Shown here: positions 50,437 through 59,076 of the stretch, in pieces
Numbering within the stretch: position 1 is the first letter of the stretch
Layout: the number at the start of each line of letters is the position of its first letter
DNA from: CAYQQJ01 sp964419935
Lineage (GTDB): Bacteria > Pseudomonadota > Gammaproteobacteria > Pseudomonadales > Cellvibrionaceae
Direction of reading: 5' to 3'
Assembly (NCBI GenBank): GCA_964419935.1
Contig: CAYQQJ010000004.1
Coordinates: forward strand, 1 to 64,000
Length of the DNA: 64,000 nucleotides
Program-made: the position numbers and the translations under genes
The notes under the pieces: generated by a model
What the model was told of the DNA's origin: nothing
Databases searched by the model: none
The model's input: only the letters and a program-made list of their open reading frames with translations

Positions 50437-51435
50437 TTATTTTTTTGCAACCATCAAATGTTGGATGCCGGTCGGACCGTGAATGAAACGGATCTTGCTC
50501 ATTTCCCAGCCGGCCAACTTCATCAACTCTTCGATCATTTTCTGACTGCGATAACGGTGCCGCCACTTAACAACTTTCTCAAGAAAAACCTCTTCATTGT
50601 TGTGGCTAACAAAAGAGAAAACGAGGCTTCCGCCAGGCTTGAGTGTTCGCCGAATTTTTTGCATCAATATGATCAGGTCCTGATTGGTCGCCGCAACATC
50701 TTCCGCGTTATCGCTATCTTTCAGCTGTCGCACACTGCGGTTGCGTATAACCTTGTCGATGTGATCACCGATTCCAATCATAACCACCATGTTGCGCGTG
50801 TGGGCTTCGTGTTTGGAATAGAACTCATCCTGCAGAACATCGGCAGTCACCATAGGAAAGTTCATCGCGAACTCGCCATCGTTCAGTCCACGGGTGTATG
50901 CGGTATGACGCGCAAGCCCATAGGTGCATCCATCCTGGTCAATCAACGTAAATGTCAGGTTTCGTTCAGGCTTGCGATGTTGAAACTGCATGAATGCATC
51001 GATTGCGTAGGCACCCGAGCCTGCGCCAATGACGTCGATTTGCAGTTTTCCCGTTTCACTGGAATCCGCCTGCGTCACCAGGTCTTCGGCAATTGCATCA
51101 GCCACCGCCTTGCCCCGCCAACGCACATCGCGAACATTCGCCATTTGATGAATAAACAAGGTCCACAGTGGCCCGAGCGTAAAACCGAACGTAAGCAGAA
51201 ATAATTTTTGCAGTCGTGATCGATCAGACTTGAGAACGGAGCGTAGATACCAGCGCGGTGATACCGTCAGCCATTGTTGATATACAGGCACTATACCGTA
51301 CGCGCTTTCAGGGTTACTGCGGACATAAGCAAATACCGGGCTTAGATCCACGAGTAAGCGACCAGTTTCTGGACGTTTGGCGATGTGATTGCATCCCCAG
51401 CTTTGCAGCTTTGTGAACGGGTTTAATAATTCCAT
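50437..51435 (-). CDS. Methyltransferase-like protein of unknown substrate
   Basis: A 332-residue protein with no signal peptide. A Rossmann class I SAM-binding motif is visible as IDVIGAGSGAYAIDAF (about residues 132-147), followed by FTLIDQDGCTYGLARHTA with the acidic motif II and RRTLKPGGSLVFSF (about 263-276), the usual motif near strand 5. The N-terminal 120 residues (WTLFIHQMANVRDVRWRGKA) are of no recognised family. I infer a SAM-dependent methyltransferase. It is alone, with 400 bp upstream and a convergent neighbour. Confidence 0.7.
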   Translation of the reverse strand: MELLNPFTKLQSWGCNHIAKRPETGRLLVDLSPVFAYVRSNPESAYGIVPVYQQWLTVSPRWYLRSVLKSDRSRLQKLFLLTFGFTLGPLWTLFIHQMANVRDVRWRGKAVADAIAEDLVTQADSSETGKLQIDVIGAGSGAYAIDAFMQFQHRKPERNLTFTLIDQDGCTYGLARHTAYTRGLNDGEFAMNFPMVTADVLQDEFYSKHEAHTRNMVVMIGIGDHIDKVIRNRSVRQLKDSDNAEDVAATNQDLIILMQKIRRTLKPGGSLVFSFVSHNNEEVFLEKVVKWRHRYRSQKMIEELMKLAGWEMSKIRFIHGPTGIQHLMVAKK

Positions 51436-51771
51436 CTTTCAACTCCCATCAAATGTATTTTATAAAGCACGTTTTTGTGTGACCGGAGCGATCACAAATG
51501 TCCAATGCACGGATCCGGTCAGCATTGAGTGACAGTAATTTGTCACGCGAAGCAGTCCATCAAGAAATGGGCCACAAAAACGTGAGTTAATATGCGGAAA
51601 AATGGCGCAGGCAACAACCTGTCAATAAGGATGTTCCGGAATATGGGGAAACAACGACTAAAGTCTATGACTGGGAGATTTTTGAGAACTGGTACTGAAA
51701 ATTTATTGTTAACTTAGATGCAAATAGTTTAACGGAGAGAGAACGCCGGAACGATATTTTTCCGTCGGAAC
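51436..51771. other. Intergenic region between the methyltransferase-like gene and aceF
   Basis: No gene is supported. The region should hold the promoter of the methyltransferase-like gene. It contains a TGTGA/TCACA inverted pair separated by 9 bases, which is not the 6-base spacing of a CRP/Vfr site, and a GTGACA/TGTCAC pair near 51525-51545. Confidence 0.3.
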
Positions 51772-51801
51772 AAAAAAAGCCGGATCTCTCCGGCTTTTTT
51801 T
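51772..51801 (-). terminator. Rho-independent terminator of aceEF
   Basis: On the minus strand a stem AGCCGGA/TCCGGCT is extended by A-T pairs to about 13 bp and followed by seven T. It lies 33 bases past the aceF stop codon. Confidence 0.9.
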
Positions 51802-51834
51802 GAGGCTTTTTCTGACGGTGGATCAGATTGGAAA

Positions 51835-53802
51835 TCAGATCAACAGACGTCTCACATCGGAAATAACCGACCCGAGATAGGTGAAGAAGCGGCCTGCGTC
51901 AGCACCGTTAATCGCGCGGTGATCGTAGGACAACGCCAATGGCAGCATTTGCCGTGGCAAGAACTCCTTGCCGTTCCATACGGGTTGAATCGACGCGCGG
52001 GAAACACCCAATATGGCAACTTCCGGTGCGTTCACAATCGGCGTAAAACCGGTACCACCGATAGCACCCAGACTGGAGATGGTAAAGCAGCCGCCTTTCA
52101 TATCATTCGGCATCAACTTGCCATCACGCGCCTTTTTCGCCATAGCGACGGTCTCTTCCGCCAACTGGAACAGACCTTTCTTATCGACATCGCGAATAAC
52201 CGGCACGGTCAGGCCATTGGGCGTATCCACGGCAACACCAATGTGGATATATTTCTTCTGCACAATATGCTCGCCATCACTGTGCATGGAAACGTTGAAA
52301 CTGGGTTCCGCTTTCAGCGCAGCAGCACAGGCTTTCAGCAGGAATGGCAGTGGTGTCAATTTGACGCCAGCCTTTTCAGCATCGGCTTTCATGGCCTTGC
52401 GGAATTCTTCCATTTCCGTGATATCCACATCGTCAAACTGGGTGACGTGGGGAACGTTCAGCCAGGACCGACTCATACTCGCAGCGGTGACCTTTTTGAT
52501 TTTACTCATCTTGGTCAGCTCGACTTCGCCAAACTGCGCAAAATCGACCTCAGGAATTTGTGGAATACCTGATCCCGAGCTTACGCCGGCTGCGGTCGAA
52601 CCTGATTGCATGATGCCTTTGACGTAATCGCGAACATCGTCTTTGGTGATGCGTCCACGCGGGCCGGCGGCTTTCACATTGCTTAATTGAACACCCAACT
52701 GTCGCGCCAGTTTGCGCACTGCCGGGCCAGCATAAACGTCACTACCGCCACTGCTGGACGCGGCTTGCGTTGGCTGTTGGGATTTAGCCGGCTGACTGGT
52801 GGCTGCTTTGTCCGCATTGCCAGACGGTGCAGACGCTTTTTGAGCCGTGGAGGCTGTCGCGCCTTCCTGAGCCGGAGAAGGTTGGTCAGTTGGCGTTTCT
52901 ACAGCGGTTTCAAGTTTCAGAATAACGTCGCCCTGGGATACCTTATCACCCTCCTTGAGCACGATACTCAGCACCTTACCTGCCACAGGAGACGGAATCT
53001 CCATGGACGCCTTATCGGACTCCAGCACGATAAGTGAATCGCCTTCGTTAACTTCATCGCCTTCGGCCACAGAGATTTCAATAACGTCGACACCTTCAGC
53101 GCCACCAATATCCGGAACTTTGATATCTTGGGAACCGCCACCGGATGCCTGTTTGGCTGCCGGCTGGGCGCCTGCGTCAGCTGCGGACTCCGGCTGCGCG
53201 GCAGTCGTACCGCCAGCCTCGGCCTGGCCGCCTGAAAGCACCAGGATCTCGTCGCCCTGGGAAACCTTGTCGCCTTCCTTCACGGTGATACTGAGCACCT
53301 CGCCGGAGGCGGGTGAAGGAATTTCCATGGATGCCTTGTCGGACTCCAGCACAATCAGCGAATCGCCTTCGTTGACCTGATCGCCTACCGCGACGGATAT
53401 TTCGATAACATCAACCCCTTCGGCGCCACCGATATCGGGTACCGGCACCGGATTTTTACCGCCGCTGCTTTTCTGGGGAGCGCTTTGAGGAGCATCATTT
53501 TTTCGCTCCGCTGCAGACTCCTTGGCAGCTGGCGTAGATTCCGCCTTGTCAGTCTCGCCTGCGCCTTCGATCTCCAGTTCCAGGATAGGGTCACCCTGGG
53601 ACACGGTGTCACCTTCCTTGATTTTCAGGGAGATAATCTTGCCAGCTTTGGGCGCCGGTATTTCCATTGAAGCCTTGTCAGATTCCAGCACAATAAGAGA
53701 ATCTTCCGCTGCCACAGTATCACCGGGTGCAACGCACACTTCGATGACATCGACATTCTCAGCTCCACCAATATCGGGAACGTTGATTGTTTCTTTTGCC
53801 AC
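51835..53802 (-). CDS. aceF: Dihydrolipoyllysine-residue acetyltransferase (PDH E2), three lipoyl domains
   Basis: E2 core of the pyruvate dehydrogenase complex. The 655-residue protein has three lipoyl domains with modified lysines at K43, K156 and K264 (all in ESDKASMEIP), each followed by an Ala/Pro-rich linker. The E1/E3-binding domain at about 355-390 contains RKLARQLGVQLSNVKAAGP. The catalytic domain has DHRAINGADAGRF with His628. The second and third lipoyl domains are nearly identical. The start codon is GTG with AGGAG 9 bases upstream; aceE ends 14 bp upstream. Confidence 0.97.
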   Translation of the reverse strand: MAKETINVPDIGGAENVDVIEVCVAPGDTVAAEDSLIVLESDKASMEIPAPKAGKIISLKIKEGDTVSQGDPILELEIEGAGETDKAESTPAAKESAAERKNDAPQSAPQKSSGGKNPVPVPDIGGAEGVDVIEISVAVGDQVNEGDSLIVLESDKASMEIPSPASGEVLSITVKEGDKVSQGDEILVLSGGQAEAGGTTAAQPESAADAGAQPAAKQASGGGSQDIKVPDIGGAEGVDVIEISVAEGDEVNEGDSLIVLESDKASMEIPSPVAGKVLSIVLKEGDKVSQGDVILKLETAVETPTDQPSPAQEGATASTAQKASAPSGNADKAATSQPAKSQQPTQAASSSGGSDVYAGPAVRKLARQLGVQLSNVKAAGPRGRITKDDVRDYVKGIMQSGSTAAGVSSGSGIPQIPEVDFAQFGEVELTKMSKIKKVTAASMSRSWLNVPHVTQFDDVDITEMEEFRKAMKADAEKAGVKLTPLPFLLKACAAALKAEPSFNVSMHSDGEHIVQKKYIHIGVAVDTPNGLTVPVIRDVDKKGLFQLAEETVAMAKKARDGKLMPNDMKGGCFTISSLGAIGGTGFTPIVNAPEVAILGVSRASIQPVWNGKEFLPRQMLPLALSYDHRAINGADAGRFFTYLGSVISDVRRLLI

Positions 53803-53816
53803 GAATCAATTCTCCT

Positions 53817-56471
53817 TTAGCAAGTCGTAGGATCAGTTTTTTCAGGATCAATGCCGTATTTTTTCATCGCGGCCGTTACGTCTTTAACATCCACTTTACC
53901 TTCGTCTGCCAGCGCCTTGAGTGCAGCAATGGTCACGAAATAGCGATCAACTTCGAAGAAGTGACGCAGCTTCTCGCGGGAATCACTACGTCCGAAGCCA
54001 TCGGTTCCAAGTACATGGTAAGCGCCGGGAATGTATGCCCGCAGCTGTTCCGAATAGGCCTTCATGTAATCCGTAGAAATGATGAAAGGTCCGTCGCTCT
54101 TTTCCAGTTGTTGCGTGATGTATGCCTTGCGGGGCTTCTGATCCGGGTGTAAACGATTCCAGCGATCGGTTTTCAGGCCGTCTCGTGTCAGCTCGTTGGC
54201 ACTGGTAACACTCCAGATATCGGACTCGATGCCGTAGTCGTTGCGCAGTATTTCTGCTGCGGCTTCCACTTCACGTAAAATAGTGCCGGAACCGAGCAGT
54301 TGTACCTTCTTCTTCGCGGTTTTCTTCGCGCTGGCCTTGAGCTTGTAAATACCCTTCAGAATTCCCTCTTCAACACCCTCCGGCATTTCAGGATGCTGAT
54401 AGTTCTCGTTCATCGCGGTAATGTAATAGAAGCAGTTCTCCTTATCCTGATACATGCGCTTCATACCGTCGTGAACGATCACCGCCATTTCATAGGCATA
54501 AGTTGGATCGTAGGTCACACAGCTCGGGATGGTATTGGCCAGTATCAAACTGTGGCCGTCCTGGTGCTGGAGCCCTTCACCATTCAGAGTCGTGCGCCCC
54601 GCAGTCCCGCCAATCATGAAGCCGCGGGCCTGAATATCACCCGCCAGCCAGGCCAGATCGCCAATGCGCTGGAAGCCGAACATGGAATAGTAGATAAAGA
54701 ATGGGATCATCGGTACGGAGCAGGTGCTGTACGCTGTTGCACAGGCCAACCACGCAGACATGGCGCCAGCTTCTGTAATGCCCTCTTCCAGCACCTGTCC
54801 TTTTGCATCTTCCTTGTAGAACATGATCTGATCGGCATCATGAGGCGTGTATTTCTGGCCTTCGGATGAGTAGATACCCAATTGCCGGAACATGCCTTCC
54901 ATACCAAATGTGCGGGCTTCATCCGGAACAATCGGCACCACGCGTTTGCCCACGTTCTTGTCTTTCACCAGCGTGGAGAGGAAGCGTACGAAGGCCATGG
55001 TGGTTGAAATTTCGCGATCACCTGTGGATTTCAGCAGGTTTTTGAACGTCTCCAATGGCGGGATTTGCAGCGATTCGAAATCGGCTACTCGAGCTGGTAC
55101 AGAGCCGTTCATTGCTTCACGGCGCTTCTGCATGTACTGCATTTCCGGTGAATCCGGAGCCGGCCGATAATAAGGCACGGACTTGAGATCTTCATCGGAA
55201 ACCGGAATACCGAACCGGTCGCGGAATTTTTTCAGACTCTCCATGTCCAGCTTTTTCAGCGAGTGGGTATCGTTGACCGCCTCGCCCAATTTGCCTGTCG
55301 CATAACCTTTAACCGTCTGCGCCAGGATAACCGTTGGTTGGCCTTTGTGGTTAAACGCCTGCTCGTAGGCGGCGTAGACTTTATAGGGATCATGGCCGCC
55401 ACGGTTGAGCGCCATGATCTCGTCGTCCGTCATATCCTTCACCAATTCCAGCAGCTCGGGATATTTGCCAAAGAAATGCTCGCGCGTATAGGCGCCGCCA
55501 TTGGCCTTGTAGTTCTGCATTTCGCCGTCGACCACTTCGTCCATGCGCTTCTGCAGCAAACCGGTGGTGTCTTTTTCCAGCAGGGCGTCCCAATGACGGC
55601 CCCAGAGCACCTTGATCACGTTCCAACCCGCGCCACGGAACACGCCTTCGAGTTCCTGCACGATTTTGCCATTGCCGCGCACCGGGCCGTCGAGTCGTTG
55701 CAGGTTACAGTTGATGACAAAAATAAGGTTATCCAGTTTTTCACGGCCTGCCAGGGAAATCGCGCCGAGAGTTTCTGGCTCGTCACATTCGCCGTCACCC
55801 AGGAATGCCCAGATCTTGCGGTCACCGCAGGTGCTCAGGTCTCGCGCATTCATGTAGCGCATCACATGGGCCTGGTAAATCGCCTGCAGCGGGCCGAGCC
55901 CCATGGAAACCGTCGGGAACTGCCAGTAATCCGGCATCAGCCAGGGGTGTGGGTAGGATGAGAGCCCATTGCCATCAACTTCACGGCGGAAGTTGTCCAG
56001 CTGCTCTTCGGTAAAGCGGCCTTCGAGGAACGATCGCGCATACATGCCGGGCGAGCTATGGCCCTGGAAGAAGATCAGATCTCCGGCTTGTTCGCCTTCA
56101 TTGCCACGGAAGAAGTGGTTGAAACCGATATCGTACAGCAGCGCCGCCGAAGCAAAGGTAGCAATGTGGCCACCCAGAGCGTCGTCGTTGTCGTTGGCAC
56201 GCATCACCATCGCCAGTGCGTTCCAGCGTGTAATCGAGCGAATGCGACGCTCCATTTGCAGGTCGCCGGGGTATTGCTTTTCCGCGCTGACTGGAATGGA
56301 GTTGCAATAAGGCGTGGTTATGGCAGAGGGAAGCCGAACGCCGGACTGGGTAGCGGCATTAGCCAATTTTATCAGGATTTGCGCAGCGCGCTCTGACCCA
56401 CCATGGCGAATGACAGACTCTAAAGCCTCCAGCCACTCTTGAGTTTCAAGAGCATCAATATCCTCACGCAT
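53817..56471 (-). CDS. aceE: Pyruvate dehydrogenase E1 component, homodimeric type
   Basis: Thiamine-diphosphate enzyme that decarboxylates pyruvate and passes the acetyl group to the E2 lipoyl arm. The 884-residue protein is the homodimeric gammaproteobacterial form. It has the ThDP motif GDGECDEPETLGAISLAGREKLDNLIFVINCNLQ (the GDG...NN-type pattern) and the FGMEGMFRQLGIYSSEGQ segment. I chose ATG at 56471 rather than the preceding TTG at 56474, as GGAGG lies 6 bases before it. It is the first gene of the aceEF operon. Confidence 0.97.
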   Translation of the reverse strand: MREDIDALETQEWLEALESVIRHGGSERAAQILIKLANAATQSGVRLPSAITTPYCNSIPVSAEKQYPGDLQMERRIRSITRWNALAMVMRANDNDDALGGHIATFASAALLYDIGFNHFFRGNEGEQAGDLIFFQGHSSPGMYARSFLEGRFTEEQLDNFRREVDGNGLSSYPHPWLMPDYWQFPTVSMGLGPLQAIYQAHVMRYMNARDLSTCGDRKIWAFLGDGECDEPETLGAISLAGREKLDNLIFVINCNLQRLDGPVRGNGKIVQELEGVFRGAGWNVIKVLWGRHWDALLEKDTTGLLQKRMDEVVDGEMQNYKANGGAYTREHFFGKYPELLELVKDMTDDEIMALNRGGHDPYKVYAAYEQAFNHKGQPTVILAQTVKGYATGKLGEAVNDTHSLKKLDMESLKKFRDRFGIPVSDEDLKSVPYYRPAPDSPEMQYMQKRREAMNGSVPARVADFESLQIPPLETFKNLLKSTGDREISTTMAFVRFLSTLVKDKNVGKRVVPIVPDEARTFGMEGMFRQLGIYSSEGQKYTPHDADQIMFYKEDAKGQVLEEGITEAGAMSAWLACATAYSTCSVPMIPFFIYYSMFGFQRIGDLAWLAGDIQARGFMIGGTAGRTTLNGEGLQHQDGHSLILANTIPSCVTYDPTYAYEMAVIVHDGMKRMYQDKENCFYYITAMNENYQHPEMPEGVEEGILKGIYKLKASAKKTAKKKVQLLGSGTILREVEAAAEILRNDYGIESDIWSVTSANELTRDGLKTDRWNRLHPDQKPRKAYITQQLEKSDGPFIISTDYMKAYSEQLRAYIPGAYHVLGTDGFGRSDSREKLRHFFEVDRYFVTIAALKALADEGKVDVKDVTAAMKKYGIDPEKTDPTTC

Positions 56472-56474
56472 CAA

Positions 56475-57133
56475 AAACCTCCAAAATGCGCAGCGCGCTG
56501 AGCGCTACTGTTCAGTAAACGAAACCGAGTCGGAACGACAAAACTGCACGTCATTGCGCCTGGGTAAAAACTGTTGAATGGTTGGGCTTGCCAAAGCGGC
56601 CTCACTTGGCACTGTTGCTTTGCGTTACACCCACCCGAGTTGATCTGCTGTGGAAAACTTGCATCAAACACTGGTATCAAACCCTGTGAATACAATCACC
56701 TGGCCCATACCTACCGAGCGCATTTGAACATGTCAATAATGGCTGTCGCCATTTTTGGTGTCACGATTCTACACAGGTCATACCCGATTATCCAGCAACG
56801 ACGTAGCTGCGCCGCAGCATTAGCGCGGGCTACAGGCAAATCGCCGCGATGCTTGTTACATCGCTCAGCAGCCAAAAATATCGCAAAGCCGTGGATTCTC
56901 GTGTCAAACCGGCCGACCCAAGCGCACTAGTGTCACATTTTTCGCGCCACCAAAACAAGTTGAAAAAACAACCAGTTCCCCCTATGCACATCCACCAGCC
57001 CGAGAAGGAAAAGCCTAAGACTCGGGGTTCGCACAATAGTTAGTGGTTGATCACGCATTTCTGCCTAAGTGAACGCTAAGGAAACAAGCTACGACGGTGG
57101 AGGTCCAGCACTGCCTTTGCCGGGAAAAGCGGG
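56475..57133. other. Intergenic region upstream of aceE
   Basis: The 659-bp gap between aceE and the TusA-like gene shows no ORF with recognisable sequence. It should hold the aceE promoter, but I found no confident -35/-10 pair. No PdhR-type AATTGGT/ACCAATT box was seen. Both flanking genes are on the minus strand. Confidence 0.35.
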
Positions 57134-57370
57134 TCAGGCCTTGGCCTTGCGCAGCACATAAACAAACCGATCATTCTGCTGTTCGAATGAAACCAGCTCA
57201 TGTGCACTAAGATTGGCAAAGGCTTGTATATCCCGTACCGAGCCTGGGTCCGTCGCTAGCAACCGCAGATACTGCCCCGCCGCCAGCTCATTCAGGCCTT
57301 GCTTGGCTTTGAGCAAGGGCATTGGACAGGCCAACCCTGACGCATCAATTTCCAGATCTGGGGTCACCAT
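57134..57370 (-). CDS. TusA-family sulphurtransferase-like protein
   Basis: A 78-residue protein of the TusA/SirA/YeeD family. The conserved Cys lies in GLACPMPLLKAKQGL (residue about 14), where the family motif is CPxP. TusA passes sulphur for tRNA 2-thiolation, but this motif (CPMPLL) is closer to general TusA-like proteins, so the exact role is open. The ATG at 57370 is chosen because the family starts directly before the first strand (DLEIDASG). Confidence 0.88.
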   Translation of the reverse strand: MVTPDLEIDASGLACPMPLLKAKQGLNELAAGQYLRLLATDPGSVRDIQAFANLSAHELVSFEQQNDRFVYVLRKAKA

Positions 57371-57597
57371 AACAACCTCGTTTCGCCGGCCCGTGGCGCG
57401 CAACATCAAGCAGCGCGGCTCCCGTGGCGTCAAAAACCGCACCTAAAGGATTGAACCAAGCAGTGATAGACTAATCAAAAGCACTTCAAGCCGGTGGAAA
57501 GACAAATTGGGGTACACTGCATCATTGAGACAGTGCGACAACAACACAGCACACCAGTAAAACAGCAACAGATTATAACCGGTTTAGCCTCTCGACA

Positions 57598-59043
57598 ATG
57601 ACAAGTTACCGTTTGCTCCTTTTGATACCCGCTTTACTGTGGGCCGCACTTGCCACCCCGGCCCAGGCCGCCAATGATTTGCGGCTGCCGGACCTCGGTG
57701 GCGCCAGCTCGGGATTGGTCTCGCCTGCCCAGGAGCGGGAGCTTGGCCTGGCGTGGTTACGCATGTTTCGCGGACACGTACCGACATCCAGTGACCCGTT
57801 TGTCTATGAGTATCTGGAACAGTTACTACAAGAGTTGAGTATCCACAGCGACCTGCCGCACCGGGATCTGGAGCTGGTAGTAGCCACCAACCCCAGTCTC
57901 AATGCGTTTGCTGTGCCCGGTGGTGTCATTGGCGTAAACACGGGTTTGTTTCTATTTACCCAGAATGAACAGCAGCTGGCATCAGTGCTGGCTCATGAAT
58001 TGGCTCACCTCAGTCAACGCCATTATGCACGCCGTGTGGAGCGCGAGCAGAATGCCTCGATTCCCAACATGGCCGCGCTATTGGCGGGCATGATACTCGC
58101 CGCAACAGCGGGTGGTGACGCCGGTATGGCCGCAATCACTGCCGTTCAGGCCAGCGCTATTGACCGACAACTGCGCTTTAGCCGGCAGATGGAACAAGAA
58201 GCCGATCGGATAGGCATGGCGACCATGGTCAATGCCGGTATGGACCCTTACGCTATGTCCGATATGTTTGACGTAATGTTGCGCGCCACACGCTTTTCCC
58301 GCAGACCACCGGAATTCCTGCTGTCTCACCCGGTCACCGAGAGCCGGATATCCGACGCGCGGGTGCGCGCCCAGCGCTACCCCAAACGCCAAGTCAGTAC
58401 GGATCTCGATTTTCACCTGACCAAGGCACGTATCATTCTTGCCCATGAAACCAACATCCAACACGCCGTCAGGCGTTTTATGGATGAGATGAAAGGTGAC
58501 ACTCCTTCGCAAAAAGCTGCCCGGTACGGCCTGACCCTGGCATTGACCAAGATTGGCGACCTCACCGAGGCAAGTGAAACACTCAAACCACTGCTGGATG
58601 ACGATCCAGATAAAGTTGCCTACATTGTGGCTGCCGCCGACATCGAAGCTGCCCGCGAACGCTATGACCGGGCGCTATCCATACTTCAGCGTGCACTGAA
58701 ACGCGTACCGGACAGCCACCCCCTAAACGTGCGTTACGCGGAAATGCTGATGTCAGCGGGACGCTACGGCCTGGGCGCATCCGTGCTGGAAGCACATGTC
58801 AAACGACGCCCGGAAGATGATTACCTCTGGTATCTGTTGGCGGAGACTTATGGTTTGGCGGGCCGTATTCTGGACGTACACAAGGCCAGAGCGGAATATT
58901 TCGTATTGCTCGGCATCTATGACAAAGCGGAAATTCAGTTGAAGAATGCCTTGGCCTTACTGGAAGAGGATGATGTGCGAAGCCATGCGCGCATTACTCA
59001 GAGGCTGGATGAAGTGCGGGAATTGCGGGAACAGAGGCTCTGA
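57598..59043 (+). CDS. bepA: Beta-barrel assembly-enhancing protease BepA (M48)
   Basis: A periplasmic zinc metalloprotease and chaperone that helps LptD and other outer-membrane proteins mature. The 481-residue protein has a signal peptide (about 1-24). The M48 domain carries H133-E-L-A-H137 with the downstream EQEAD Glu ligand and the regulatory HPVTESR motif. A TPR domain covers about 300-481. It diverges from the TusA-like gene. Confidence 0.94.
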   Translation: MTSYRLLLLIPALLWAALATPAQAANDLRLPDLGGASSGLVSPAQERELGLAWLRMFRGHVPTSSDPFVYEYLEQLLQELSIHSDLPHRDLELVVATNPSLNAFAVPGGVIGVNTGLFLFTQNEQQLASVLAHELAHLSQRHYARRVEREQNASIPNMAALLAGMILAATAGGDAGMAAITAVQASAIDRQLRFSRQMEQEADRIGMATMVNAGMDPYAMSDMFDVMLRATRFSRRPPEFLLSHPVTESRISDARVRAQRYPKRQVSTDLDFHLTKARIILAHETNIQHAVRRFMDEMKGDTPSQKAARYGLTLALTKIGDLTEASETLKPLLDDDPDKVAYIVAAADIEAARERYDRALSILQRALKRVPDSHPLNVRYAEMLMSAGRYGLGASVLEAHVKRRPEDDYLWYLLAETYGLAGRILDVHKARAEYFVLLGIYDKAEIQLKNALALLEEDDVRSHARITQRLDEVRELREQRL

Positions 59044-59076
59044 TAGTTAAACCTCGCAGCTCAGTGTGATGGGCTG

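Noticed and set aside
51465..51505. A possible CRP/Vfr site upstream of the methyltransferase-like gene
   Set aside because: The TGTGA and TCACA halves are 9 bases apart instead of 6, so the site is not canonical.
56574..56930. A 118-codon plus-strand frame in the gap upstream of aceE
   Set aside because: No ribosome site, no recognisable family, and the composition is not gene-like.
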